The notes under the pieces: model-generated
Seen by the model: only the letters and a program-made list of their open reading frames with translations
Database searches by the model: none
Told to the model about the DNA's origin: nothing
Origin: Streptomyces sp. NRRL S-455
GTDB lineage: Bacteria; Actinomycetota; Actinomycetes; Streptomycetales; Streptomycetaceae
Assembly: GCF_000717875.1 (NCBI RefSeq)
Contig: NZ_JOCT01000004.1
Span: 744,001 to 808,000, forward strand
DNA length: 64,000 nucleotides
Direction of reading: 5' to 3'
Shown here: positions 33,742 through 41,993 of the stretch, in pieces
Layout: every line of letters starts with the position of its first letter
Position numbering within the stretch: the stretch's first letter is position 1
Translations under genes and position numbers: made by a program

Positions 33742-35054
33742 GCCGTGGCCTCCGCGGCCGCTCGGGCCGCCGCCGGGAGGGCGTCGGCGATGCGCTGCAC
33801 GGCCCGCTCGTCGTGCGCGGTGGACACGAACCAGGACTCGAACGACGACGGCGGCAGGTAGACGCCGTCCGCGAGAAGCGAGTGGAAGAAGGCGGTGAAG
33901 CGGAACGACTCCTGCGCCTTGGCGTCCTCGTAGTTCCGCACCGGACGGTCGGTGAAGAACACGGAGAACATGTTGGAGGCGGTCTGCAGCCGGTGCGCGA
34001 CGCCCTCCTTGGTCAGCGCGTCGGTGACGAGGCCCTGGATCTCCTTCGACACGGCGTTGACCTTGTCGTAGGCGGCGTCGTCGAGGAGGCGCAGCTGGGC
34101 GAGCCCGGCAGCGGTGGCGACGGGGTTCCCGGAGAGGGTGCCGGCCTGGTAGACGGGCCCGGCCGGAGCGAGGTGCGCCATCACGTCCGCACGCCCGCCG
34201 AAGGCCGCGGCCGGGAAGCCGCCGCCCATGACCTTGCCGAAGGTCATGAGGTCGGGGACCACGCCGTCGACGCCGTACCACCCGGCGCGGCTGGTCCGGA
34301 AGCCGGTCATGACCTCGTCGGAGATGTAGAGGGCGCCGTTCTCGGCGCAGAGGTCCTTGAGCCCCTGGTTGAAGCCGTCCGCGGGCGGCACCACGCCCAT
34401 GTTGCCCGGGGAAGCCTCGGTGATCACGCAGGCGATCTCGCCCGGGTGGGCGGCGAACGCGGCCCGCACGGCGTCGAGGTCGTTGTACGGCAGGACGACG
34501 GTGTCACCGGCCTGGGCGCCGGTGACGCCCGGGGTGTCGGGCAGCGCGAAGGTCGCGACGCCGCTGCCGGCGGCGGCGAGCAGCGAGTCGACGTGCCCGT
34601 GGTAACACCCGGCGAACTTGATCACCTTGGTGCGCTGCGTGAACCCGCGGGCGAGCCGGATCGCGGACATGGTCGCCTCGGTCCCGCTGGAGACGAGCCG
34701 CACCTGCTCCAGCGGCGCGACCCGCGCGACCATCTCCTCCGCGAGGGCGACCTCGCCCTCACCGGGCGTACCGAAGGACGTACCGCGGGAGACGGCGTCC
34801 TGCACGGCGGCGATCACCTCGGGGTGCGAGTGCCCGAGGATCATGGGCCCCCAGGAGCACACGAGATCCACGTACTCCCGCCCGTCGGCGTCCGTCAGGT
34901 ACGGCCCGGTGCCGGACACCATGAACCGCGGCGTGCCGCCGACCGCGCGGAAGGCCCGCACCGGCGAGTTCACGCCACCCGGTGTGACGGCCGCCGCACG
35001 GTCGAACAGAGCCTGCGAGGCCGGTGCTTCATACGGATATGCCAGTTCGCTCAT
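33738..35054 (-). CDS. hemL: Glutamate-1-semialdehyde 2,1-aminomutase
   Basis: 438-residue PLP enzyme of the C5 haem pathway, converting glutamate-1-semialdehyde to 5-aminolevulinate. Class III aminotransferase landmarks: [42 protein letters not shown] with the cofactor Asp, and [18 protein letters not shown] containing the Schiff-base Lys. Starts at ATG 35054 (MSELAYPYE). Long inverted repeats lie upstream at 35102-35230. Confidence 0.95.
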   Translation of the reverse strand: MSELAYPYEAPASQALFDRAAAVTPGGVNSPVRAFRAVGGTPRFMVSGTGPYLTDADGREYVDLVCSWGPMILGHSHPEVIAAVQDAVSRGTSFGTPGEGEVALAEEMVARVAPLEQVRLVSSGTEATMSAIRLARGFTQRTKVIKFAGCYHGHVDSLLAAAGSGVATFALPDTPGVTGAQAGDTVVLPYNDLDAVRAAFAAHPGEIACVITEASPGNMGVVPPADGFNQGLKDLCAENGALYISDEVMTGFRTSRAGWYGVDGVVPDLMTFGKVMGGGFPAAAFGGRADVMAHLAPAGPVYQAGTLSGNPVATAAGLAQLRLLDDAAYDKVNAVSKEIQGLVTDALTKEGVAHRLQTASNMFSVFFTDRPVRNYEDAKAQESFRFTAFFHSLLADGVYLPPSSFESWFVSTAHDERAVQRIADALPAAARAAAEATA

Positions 35055-35689
35055 GACCTGCGACTTCTCCGACCTTCTCCGACGTCGTCGGAATCCGGGG
35101 GTGAGGGGTCCTTTCACTATGAGCGTCCGATCAGGTCGCGTGGTCCGGTGCGTGGGCGTTGCGGCAACGCGGCGAGGTGCGGTGCCAGGCCGCGCGACCC
35201 GGACGGGCATGGTGAAAGGGCCCCTGAGGGACCTGTTCAGGGTAGGACAGGGAGAAGAATGAAGGGACGGCCGAGGCGACCGGCCCGCGATCGCCGGTCG
35301 TCTGCGAGACTGGACCTGATACACGCAGCTCAAACGGCCCACGGTGGTCGGAGGCTGCGAAGATCCTGCGGACAGTTGTTTCAGCGCACGTTTCGGCGGG
35401 CGGCCGCGGGGGAGGTCACTGACACGATGATCGGGTTGCGCGGCGGGGGCGACGCGTCCTAGAAAAGCAGTCGGGTGGAGATATGCATCGCGGTGGCGGA
35501 CTGGGCGAGGGGACTGATGACCTGGGTCCTCGACGTGCCCGGCGGGGAAGGCACCGGCGCGAGGCGGAGGACACGCAGGAAACACGTCGGCCCCAGGGAC
35601 TACCGAGTGAACCGGAGCGGCTCGACGGACGTACTGAACGTCGTGTGGACGATCTTCGGGCCGGAAGCAGGAATGGTGGTCGGGTGGGG
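35055..35689. promoter_or_regulatory. hemL leader with long inverted repeats; no strong gene
   Basis: This 635-base region separates divergent hemL and the conserved hypothetical gene at 35690. Two roughly 38-base segments, 35102-35140 and 35193-35230, are imperfect inverted copies sharing the core AGGGGNCCTTTCACNATG. Another hairpin GACCGGC/GCCGGTC is at 35278-35299. The last 215 bases hold the weak reading frame listed at 35475. Confidence 0.45.
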
Positions 35690-35693
35690 GTGA
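35475..35693 (+). CDS. Possible small upstream reading frame
   Basis: A GTG-initiated frame of 72 codons with good third-position GC bias whose stop overlaps the GTG of the next gene by four bases (GTGA). The second half ([20 protein letters not shown]) is hydrophobic. No family recognised and the ribosome site is poor; it may be a leader peptide or chance. Confidence 0.25.
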   Translation: MEICIAVADWARGLMTWVLDVPGGEGTGARRRTRRKHVGPRDYRVNRSGSTDVLNVVWTIFGPEAGMVVGWG

Positions 35694-36121
35694 CGTACAA
35701 GTACTTCGGCGCGCCGGACGGCGCGACCGCGGCCCGCGTCCCGATCTCGATGCGTCCGGAGGAGCTCGGCGGCGACGAGCTCGGCATGAACGGCATGTTC
35801 ACGAAGATAAAGCCGGAGACCATGGCCGCGATGGTCCTGACGGGCATCGAAGGCGTCCCCCTGCACAAGGTGCCGCCGCTGGAACTCGTCGTCCTGCACC
35901 CCGACTACGCGGTGGTCAAGCTCCCGATGACCGTCGTCGACCCCCTGCGGGGCATCGGCGAGGAGGCGGTGGGCGCGGCGGCCTTCATCTGGTCGACGGT
36001 CCCGGACCGGGGTGGGCCCCGGGACGCGTTCAACGTGTACCAACTGCTGCATGAGTGGCAGGACTTCAGCCACCGGCTGCATGAGGCGGGGCATCAGCCG
36101 TATTGCCTTGTGTGGCCCTGA
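35690..36121 (+). CDS. Conserved hypothetical protein next to hemL
   Basis: 143-residue soluble protein beginning [20 protein letters not shown], with [19 protein letters not shown] and a C-terminal [20 protein letters not shown]. It resembles a Streptomyces protein commonly found beside hemL, as I recall, but no function is known. GTG 35690 is preferred to starts further upstream because similarity begins here. Followed by a strong terminator at 36142-36165. Confidence 0.75.
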   Translation: MTYKYFGAPDGATAARVPISMRPEELGGDELGMNGMFTKIKPETMAAMVLTGIEGVPLHKVPPLELVVLHPDYAVVKLPMTVVDPLRGIGEEAVGAAAFIWSTVPDRGGPRDAFNVYQLLHEWQDFSHRLHEAGHQPYCLVWP

Positions 36122-36141
36122 GCTGGGGTTTCGTAGGGTGC

Positions 36142-36165
36142 GGGCGGGGTCTTCGGGCCTCGCCC
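36142..36165 (+). terminator. UUCG-loop terminator
   Basis: GGGCGGGGTC (36142-36151), loop TTCG, GGCCTCGCCC (36156-36165), then TTTT. All ten positions pair (two G-U), giving a textbook intrinsic terminator after the gene ending at 36121. Confidence 0.85.
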
Positions 36166-36255
36166 TTTTCCGTGCCGGAGAGGGGCCGTCACGCGGCCAG
36201 GGCGCATTGATTTTGCTGGGGGGTGCTGATGTGCCCTGGGTGGCGGGCGGGTCGC

Positions 36256-36421
36256 CACTGCCTTCCGCCTCGACTTCCCCTGCTTCAGCCTCGATGAAGG
36301 CATCGTCGATCGCTTTGCGGGTGCGAGTCTCGTTTGACGGCAGAAGATGCGTGTACGTCCGGAGCGTGAAGCCAGGATCCGAGTGGCCGAGGTACTCGGA
36401 GAGCACCTTGATGCTCCCCCC
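36256..36421 (-). pseudogene. C-terminal remnant of a tyrosine recombinase/integrase
   Basis: Minus-strand frame reading GGSIKVLSEYLGHSDPG then FTLRTYTHLLPSNETRTRKA. This is the end of the catalytic domain of actinobacterial phage/ICE integrases, with the LGHSDP box and the nucleophile Tyr in TLRTYTHL. Nothing of the N-terminal 300 or so residues is present upstream, where IS110 DNA begins. Homology is lost at a run of seven G on the minus strand (36415-36421). The remnant tail continues open without a clear end. Confidence 0.75.
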
Positions 36422-36659
36422 CGTTACCTTCTTCGTGGCTCCGCAATGGGGCCTCCGGCCTTCGGGTCCGGCATGACTTCCCCCCCCTTGTTGTTCATGA
36501 TCCGGGGGGTGGTGTCACCGGGCCCGGAGGCATCGACAGACCGCTGATGAGGGGCTTGAGCACCGGCTTCACCCGAGCCGGAAGAGCTCTCCGTAACGTG
36601 GATGTGGCAGCTCGGTGCCCAGGCAAGGCCGGACGAAAGCGTGATGGAGGGGCCTGCAC
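36422..36659. mobile_element. IS110 left non-coding region, candidate bridge-RNA locus
   Basis: About 180-240 bases with no gene between the integrase remnant and the transposase GTG. It can fold: eight C at 36480-36487 face six G at 36504-36509, and CCGGCT (36563-36568) pairs with AGCCGG (36576-36581). IS110-family elements encode a structured bridge RNA in such a terminal region; I infer one here from position and folding only. The exact element boundary is not visible. Confidence 0.4.
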
Positions 36660-37862
36660 GTGATCGACACCGGCGACATCGACGTCTTCCTCGGCCTGGA
36701 CGTCGGCAAGGGCGAACACCACGCCACCGCCGTCACCCCAGCCGGGAAGAAGGCGTTCGACAAGCGCCTGCCCAACACCGAGCCCAAGCTCCGCGAGCTG
36801 TTCGCGAAACTCCAGGCCAAGCACGGGACCTTGCTGGTCGTGGTCGACCAGCCAGCCTCGATTGGGGCCCTGCCGCTGGCCGTTGCGCGAGACATGGGCT
36901 GCCCGGTCGCCTACCTGCCCGGGCTGACGATGCGGAGGATCGCCGACCTCTACCCGGGTGAGGCGAAGACGGATGCGAGGGACGCGTTCATCATCGCGGA
37001 CGCGGCCCGGGCGATGCCGCACACGCTGCGGGCGATCGACGGAGAGGACGAGACGATCGCCGAGCTTGAGATGATCGCCGGGTTCGACGACGACCTGGCC
37101 GGCGAGGCCACCCGGGTCGCGAACCGGCTGCACGGCCTGCTGACCCAGATCCATCCGTCGCTGGAGCGAGTGCTGGGGCCGCGGTTGCAGCATCCGGCCG
37201 TCCTCACGCTTCTGGAACGGTTCGGGTCTCCGGCCCAGATACGCAAGGCCGGACGGCGGCGGCTGGTCGCCTTGCTGCGGCCCAAGGCGCCGAGGATGGC
37301 CGAGCGGCTGGTCGAGGAGATCTTCGCCGCCCTGGACGAACAGACCGTGGTGGTGCCCGGCACCGAGGCGGCCGCACTGATCGTCCCGAGCCTGGCCGGA
37401 TCCTTGGCCACCGTCCTTGACCAGCGGAAACTGCTGGCCGGGCGGATCGAGGAACTCCTGGAGGCCCACCCTCTTTCCAAAGTCCTGACCTCGATGCCGG
37501 GCATCGGTGTCAGGACCGGAGCCCGCATCCTGATCGAGGTCGGCGACGGCAGCACCTTTCCGACCGCCGGCCACCTCGCCGCATACGCGGGACTCGCCCC
37601 GGCAACCCGGAGTTCGGGCTCCTCGATCCGCGGCGAACAACCGCCCAGGAGAGGGAACAAGCAGCTCAAACGGGCCTTCTCCCTCTCCGCACTCGCTGCT
37701 CTGGGCGACCCGGCATCGCGGGCCTACTACGACAAGAAGATCGCCCAGGGCAAGCACCACACCCAGGCCCTGCTCTGCCTCGCCAGACGCCGGGCCGATG
37801 TCCTCTTCGCGATGCTCCGCGACGGAACCTTCTACGAGCCCGAACCCGCAGCGGCCAGGTGA
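36660..37862 (+). CDS. IS110 family transposase
   Basis: 400-residue DEDD transposase/recombinase. N-terminal RuvC-like part: FLGLDVGKGEH with D14, VVVDQPA with D63 where many members have Glu, and KTDARDAF with D105 and D108. C-terminal Tnp_20 part: LTSMPGIGVRTGARILIEVG, and the SSGSSIRGEQPPRRGNKQLK segment with the nucleophile Ser region. GGAGG stands eight bases before GTG 36660. Full length and undamaged, so the element may be active. Confidence 0.95.
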   Translation: MIDTGDIDVFLGLDVGKGEHHATAVTPAGKKAFDKRLPNTEPKLRELFAKLQAKHGTLLVVVDQPASIGALPLAVARDMGCPVAYLPGLTMRRIADLYPGEAKTDARDAFIIADAARAMPHTLRAIDGEDETIAELEMIAGFDDDLAGEATRVANRLHGLLTQIHPSLERVLGPRLQHPAVLTLLERFGSPAQIRKAGRRRLVALLRPKAPRMAERLVEEIFAALDEQTVVVPGTEAAALIVPSLAGSLATVLDQRKLLAGRIEELLEAHPLSKVLTSMPGIGVRTGARILIEVGDGSTFPTAGHLAAYAGLAPATRSSGSSIRGEQPPRRGNKQLKRAFSLSALAALGDPASRAYYDKKIAQGKHHTQALLCLARRRADVLFAMLRDGTFYEPEPAAAR

Positions 37863-37880
37863 GGAGTTCGGACCGCTCGA

Positions 37881-38114
37881 TCAGTCCTCGGGGCGAAGCC
37901 TCTGGCGAGCGGCCTCAAGCCGCTGGTCATAGTCAGGCGCGAAAAGCTCAGGAAGCGCCTTGTCCAGCGTTCCGGCGATCCGATGGATCGGCACCCACAC
38001 CGCCGGATCGTCGACAACACGGCTGAGGTCCGTCATCTGGAGCTTCTCCAGCCAGTGCGACAGCACCAGTGCCTCGTCACTCGTGAGCTTGATCGTGACC
38101 TGGCTATCACTCAT
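37881..38114 (-). CDS. Small conserved hypothetical protein
   Basis: 77-residue protein (MSDSQVTIKLTSDEALVLSH, then WLEKLQMTDLSRVV and WVPIHRIAGTLDKALPELF). I have the impression of a short family widespread in Streptomyces accessory DNA; no function known. AGGGG six bases before ATG 38114 supports the start. Lies convergent to and 18 bases after the IS110 transposase. Confidence 0.75.
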   Translation of the reverse strand: MSDSQVTIKLTSDEALVLSHWLEKLQMTDLSRVVDDPAVWVPIHRIAGTLDKALPELFAPDYDQRLEAARQRLRPED

Positions 38115-38266
38115 GCACACCCCTATGGCTCAGCCCGCACTCGACCGCACGAACCTACTGGCCTTTGACCTTGACCTAACGCATAGGGGCACCCCCCCCG
38201 CGTCCAGGAGCACGGAGGCGAGACGCCCGCCAGGGGGTGTTCACGGCGAACAAAGGGGGAAATGAG

Positions 38267-38288
38267 GCGCCCCTTTTAAAAGGGGCGC
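38267..38288 (-). terminator. 22-bp palindromic terminator
   Basis: Perfect palindrome GCGCCCCTTTTAAAAGGGGCGC, just past the 3' end (minus sense) of the ABC permease gene. Followed on the plus strand by two direct copies of GACGTACGGAC. Confidence 0.75.
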
Positions 38289-38315
38289 GGGACGTACGGA
38301 CCGGGACGTACGGAC

Positions 38316-39380
38316 TCAGACGAGCCGCTTACGTCCCCAGAGGAAGAGGAACGCCACGACACCGGCCGTCAGGGCGAACAGAATCGACGCCCCGAGCCAC
38401 TGCATACCGTTCATCTGCGACATCGGGAGGTACTCCACCGACCAGCCCACGACATCGGCCTTGTCCAGGCACACCTGCCGTGCCGCGTCGGTCTGCGACC
38501 CCGAACAGGTGCCGAACCCCACCAGATCCCCGCTGCCGGTGACAAACGAGTAGTCGATCTCGTAGGCGCCGTGGGGGAGCGACGGGGACCCGTTCTCGCC
38601 CATGACGCCCTTGTTCGTCGTGATGGTGACAGTGTTGCCGAGCGACACGATGGAGTAGGACCAGACGAGCTGGACGGCCACGGTGAACCCGAAGGTGACG
38701 ACCATGGCCATCAGCGTGCGGCGCAGCACCAGACCGATCGCGACCCCGCTGAACACGGAGAAGATGGTGAGGGCGACGGGCACCGGGCCCGTGTTGTTGA
38801 AGGCCTCGCTGGAGATCCAGTCCATGACCGTGACATCGGACTTTTTGACGGGGTTCCACCACCAGCCGAACACCGCCGACAGCACGCCCGTACTCACCAC
38901 GACCACCAGCCCGGCCAGCGCCAGCTTCGTGGCGAGCCAGCGGGCCCGGCTCATGGACTGGGCAGCGACCAGCTTGGCCGTGCCGTTCTCCAGGTCACCC
39001 GCGAGCAGCGGGGCGCCGAGGAAGACACCGAGCAGGATGGGGATCGCCCCGAGACCGAAGGAAACGAAGGAGAACGCGTCGACGTACCGCTGGAAGTCGT
39101 TGCCCGTCTCGTCCAGGCTCTTGGCGGGGTAGCCGTAGCCGTCGAGGAAGTCCGTCATCTGGCCGCGCTGGTAGACCATCCAGGCCACGGAGAGCGCGGT
39201 GGCGGCGAGTATCGACCAGAACGCGGCCCGGTGCTGACGCCAGACCAGCCAGGTCATACCGCTGAGGCGGGGGCGACGGGTGGCCTCCGTGGTGGTCGCG
39301 TTCATGGTCCCGTTCTTGCCGTCGGTCGAGGTGCCGGTCGTGCTGCCGGTCGGGTTCGAGGCGCTGGTGAAGGTGCTCAT
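38316..39380 (-). CDS. ABC transporter permease of a YtrA-type operon
   Basis: 354-residue membrane protein with a Thr/Ser/Asn-rich hydrophilic N-terminus (about 45 residues), then six hydrophobic segments, the second pair separated by a long extracellular loop with two Cys (FGTCSGSQTDAARQVCLD). Starts with ATG overlapping the stop of the ATPase gene (ATGA). Third gene of a GntR-ATPase-permease operon of the kind induced by cell-wall-active antibiotics in other Gram-positives. Confidence 0.85.
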   Translation of the reverse strand: MSTFTSASNPTGSTTGTSTDGKNGTMNATTTEATRRPRLSGMTWLVWRQHRAAFWSILAATALSVAWMVYQRGQMTDFLDGYGYPAKSLDETGNDFQRYVDAFSFVSFGLGAIPILLGVFLGAPLLAGDLENGTAKLVAAQSMSRARWLATKLALAGLVVVVSTGVLSAVFGWWWNPVKKSDVTVMDWISSEAFNNTGPVPVALTIFSVFSGVAIGLVLRRTLMAMVVTFGFTVAVQLVWSYSIVSLGNTVTITTNKGVMGENGSPSLPHGAYEIDYSFVTGSGDLVGFGTCSGSQTDAARQVCLDKADVVGWSVEYLPMSQMNGMQWLGASILFALTAGVVAFLFLWGRKRLV

Positions 39381-40327
39381 GCCGCCACCGTCCCGGTGCC
39401 GAACGCGTACCCCTGGCCCTGGACCTGGGCGGTGGGGGTGATCAGCGGTGGTGCGTCGGGTGAGCGGAGGTAGGCGAGCAGGAGTTCCTCCATGTTCGGG
39501 GTGTCCGTCTCCCAGGCGCCGGTGATCGGGCCCTCGGGGCGGACGAGGGCGGTGAACTGCCGTCCGCTGATCCGGGACTCGACGAGGGTGTGGTGCCCGA
39601 GGGCGGCGGGCAGACCGTCGCCCTCCCTCGCCCCGGTGACCAGGGTGTGCACAGACCTCAGCTCGTCCTCGTCACCGGCGAGGCGCACTCCGCCGCCGGA
39701 GACGACGACGAGGTAGTCGCACACGTTCTCCAGTTCGGCGAGGACGTGGGTGGACATCAGCACGGTGGTGCCGTGCTCGGCGGCCTCGGCGAGGAGGATG
39801 CCCATGATCTCGTGGCGCACGACCGGGTCGAGATCCGACATCGGCTCGTCGAGCAGCAGCAGGTCGGGGCGCTTGCCGAAGGCGAGGGCGATGGCGACAC
39901 GGGTGCGCTGACCGCCGGAGAGGGTGCCGATCTTCGCCTCGAAGGGCACGTTGCCCGCGCGGATGATGTCCACGGCGGCGCGCTGATCCCAGCCGGGGTT
40001 CAGTTCCCGGCCCAGTCGCAGGGTCTCCGCCACGGTGAAGCGGCGGAACAGTGGCTTCTCCTGGGCGAGGAACGCGGTGCGCCGGCCGGACTCCGCCGAG
40101 CCCGGCGTCTCGCCGAACAGGCTGATCGAGCCGTTCGTCGGCTCCAGGACATGGGCCGCGATGTTCAGCAGCGTGGTCTTGCCCGCCCCGTTGGGTCCCA
40201 CCAGCCCGCAGATCCGGCCCGCCGGGAGCCGGAAGGAGCAGTCCCGCAGCGCCCAGCCCCGCCGGTAGCGCATCCCCAGTCCGTACGCCTCAAGCGCCGG
40301 CTCCCCCGCGTACATACCGTCACTCAC
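39377..40327 (-). CDS. ABC transporter ATP-binding protein of a YtrA-type operon
   Basis: 316-residue ATPase: Walker A GPNGAGKTT, Q-loop FLAQEKPL, signature LSGGQRTRV, Walker B LLLLDEPMSDLD and switch His in LMSTHVLAE. The last 100 residues form an accessory domain. GTG 40327 overlaps the end of the GntR gene by eight bases. Partner of the permease at 38316. Confidence 0.92.
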   Translation of the reverse strand: MSDGMYAGEPALEAYGLGMRYRRGWALRDCSFRLPAGRICGLVGPNGAGKTTLLNIAAHVLEPTNGSISLFGETPGSAESGRRTAFLAQEKPLFRRFTVAETLRLGRELNPGWDQRAAVDIIRAGNVPFEAKIGTLSGGQRTRVAIALAFGKRPDLLLLDEPMSDLDPVVRHEIMGILLAEAAEHGTTVLMSTHVLAELENVCDYLVVVSGGGVRLAGDEDELRSVHTLVTGAREGDGLPAALGHHTLVESRISGRQFTALVRPEGPITGAWETDTPNMEELLLAYLRSPDAPPLITPTAQVQGQGYAFGTGTVAA

Positions 40328-40793
40328 CTGTGCTCCTAGTTGTCGTGGACCCCGTTGTCGCGGCCGACGCTGTCGTGGACCCCGTTGCCGGCGCGTTCCC
40401 GGCGGCGTACTGCTTCTCCATCGCCGACGTGACCAGTGCGGCCACGTCCTCCTGCTCCAGACCGGCCCCGGCCGCCTTCGACATCCACGCCACCAGATCG
40501 GCGTACAGCGGTGAGTCGGTGCCTGCCGAGGGGCGGGCCAGCGTGCGGCGTACGAAGGTGCCCTGGCCCGGTCGCGGTTCGACGAGGCCCTCGCGCTCCA
40601 GCTCGCGGTACGCCTTGAGGGTGGTGTTCGGGTTGACCGTGCTGGTCTCGGCGACCTCCTTGGCGGTGGGCAGCCGGTCACCCGGCACCAGGACGCCCAG
40701 TCGGAGGGCCTGCTTGGTCTGCTGCACGATCTGCTGGAAGGCGGGGACCCCGCTCCGCCTGTCGATGCGGTACTCCAAGATCACCACCATCAT
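40320..40793 (-). CDS. GntR family regulator, YtrA subfamily
   Basis: 157-residue regulator: N-terminal GntR winged helix (VPAFQQIVQQTKQALRLGVL, GDRLPTAKEVAETSTVNPNT, GQGTFVRR) and a short helical C-terminus without a large ligand domain, characteristic of YtrA types that control ABC operons. The tail is Ser/Thr/Ala rich. Its ATG lies within a perfect 17-bp inverted repeat at 40784-40823, indicating autoregulation. Confidence 0.9.
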   Translation of the reverse strand: MMVVILEYRIDRRSGVPAFQQIVQQTKQALRLGVLVPGDRLPTAKEVAETSTVNPNTTLKAYRELEREGLVEPRPGQGTFVRRTLARPSAGTDSPLYADLVAWMSKAAGAGLEQEDVAALVTSAMEKQYAAGNAPATGSTTASAATTGSTTTRSTGE

Positions 40794-40823
40794 TCCACTA
40801 CTTGATTAGTGGAATGATGGTGG
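40784..40823. promoter_or_regulatory. GntR operator overlapping its own start codon
   Basis: Perfect inverted repeat of 17 bases per arm (40784-40800 and 40807-40823; core CATTCCACTA / TAGTGGAATG) with a 6-base centre. The start codon at 40793-40791 is inside the left arm. Besides repressor binding, the same symmetry would fold in RNA over the initiation codon. Confidence 0.75.
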
Positions 40824-41019
40824 AGGGATGCGAGGGCGGTTGTCAACCCCGACCGGGCAGCGAGGAGGACGGGGACTGGGTTGTCCGAAGTGACCGGAGG
40901 GGCTTCTTGGACAACGTTTCGGTGGTCAGCCTGGGTCCAGGCCTTCATCCGGGGGCCGGGGGGCGGTGTTGAAGGTTCGCCAGATGGCCGAGGCACACAG
41001 GAGTAAAGGGACGTGAGCG

Positions 41020-41160
41020 ATGGAGCGTCGTGGTACCACCGGTACTTCGACCAGGATGCGTGAAGCGGCGGAAGTCGAGCGTGCGCACCAAGCCCAGAAG
41101 GTCTGCGAGGCCGAACATGGCCATGCCCAGCACACTTACGAGCGGCGCAAGGAGAGCTGA
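41020..41160 (+). CDS. Possible small protein coupled to HTH gene
   Basis: 46-codon frame (MERRGTTGTSTRMREAAEVE, then Gln/Glu/Arg/His-rich helix, ending YERRKES). Its stop TGA overlaps the ATG of the HTH gene by one base, a coupling arrangement. No family recognised. It may be real or the relic of a longer upstream partner; the frame before it (40940-41015) also hints at decayed coding sequence. Confidence 0.35.
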   Translation: MERRGTTGTSTRMREAAEVERAHQAQKVCEAEHGHAQHTYERRKES

Positions 41161-41483
41161 TGAACCACAGCACATGGAGGACGCGCCGGGCCCGGCAGCT
41201 CGCGGGTGAGGCAGTGGAGTACGACCAGGAATACGTCGATGCACGACTGGCCGGCGATCTCGGGCAGGCGGTCTACAACCGCCGGATCGAGCTCGGCCTG
41301 TCACAGGTGGAACTGGCAGAGCGGGCTGGGATGACTCAGCCCCAGGCCTCCCGGATGGAGGGCGGCGACACCGTGCCGGCTCTCCCGCTGCTGCGGCGCT
41401 TGGCCAAGGCCCTGGAGGGCACGCTGAACCTGACTATCGACGAAGGTGACTCGCACGTCACCTTCACCCCGCGCGCCGCCTGA
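41160..41483 (+). CDS. XRE family HTH antitoxin-like regulator
   Basis: 107-residue protein with an XRE helix-turn-helix at about residues 38-95 (YNRRIELGLSQVELAERAGM, TQPQASRMEGGDTVPALPLL, RRLAKALEG). This size and layout are typical of HigA-type antitoxins encoded after a small toxin. No complete toxin gene is visible upstream. Confidence 0.8.
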   Translation: MNHSTWRTRRARQLAGEAVEYDQEYVDARLAGDLGQAVYNRRIELGLSQVELAERAGMTQPQASRMEGGDTVPALPLLRRLAKALEGTLNLTIDEGDSHVTFTPRAA

Positions 41484-41508
41484 GCCGCCGGCTGGGAGAC
41501 CGGGCGGA

Positions 41509-41967
41509 TCAGCAGCAACCGCCCGCTCCGGCCGGTTCCTTGGCGTTGCTCTCGGCGGAGTTGTCGCAACACGTGCTGCCCTGCTGCTTGGCCAGGGAGT
41601 CCGCGTCGGCCTTGACGACGTAGACCTCCCAGGGTTCCTGGCCGGGGCCGCTGACCCAGACCTTGTCCTGGAGGGCGTAGCAGCAGGTCGTGTCGTTCTC
41701 CACGTCGGTGGTCAGTCCGGCGTCGGTCAGGCGGGTTGTCGCGGCCTGGACGGCTTCGGTGTTCTCCACCTCGACGCCGAGATGGTCCATGCGGGTCGCC
41801 TCCCCCGCCGTGCCTTCGATCAGGACGAGCTTGAGCGGGGGCTCGGCGATGGCGAAGTTGGCGTAGCCGTCGCGGAGCTTCGCGGGCTCGGTACCGAACA
41901 GCTTGCTGTAGAAGGCCACGGACGCGGCAAGGTCCGGGACGCGGAGGGCGAGTTGTACACGGGACAT
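41509..41967 (-). CDS. arsI: ArsI-type C-As lyase / CadI family VOC metalloenzyme
   Basis: 152-residue vicinal-oxygen-chelate enzyme. It matches ArsI, the Fe(II) dioxygenase that cleaves the C-As bond of trivalent methyl- or aromatic arsenicals: MSRVQLALRV start, candidate metal ligands Q5, H62 and E114 (in EPWEVYVV), and the vicinal pair C95-C96 in NDTTCCYAL that binds arsenic. The C-terminus adds two more pairs, C133-C134 and C151-C152. Lies downstream of the flavoprotein gene in the ars cluster. Confidence 0.88.
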   Translation of the reverse strand: MSRVQLALRVPDLAASVAFYSKLFGTEPAKLRDGYANFAIAEPPLKLVLIEGTAGEATRMDHLGVEVENTEAVQAATTRLTDAGLTTDVENDTTCCYALQDKVWVSGPGQEPWEVYVVKADADSLAKQQGSTCCDNSAESNAKEPAGAGGCC

Positions 41968-41993
41968 GGCGGTCCTCCTCTTGAGGTGTGGTG

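Noticed and set aside
35102..35230. Inverted repeats before hemL considered as a tRNA-like or T-box structure
   Set aside because: No cloverleaf, anticodon arm or T-box sequence could be drawn; treated as a generic inverted repeat.
36094..36303. 69-codon minus-strand frame inside the integrase remnant
   Set aside because: Out of phase with the integrase similarity and overlapping the terminator; no independent support.
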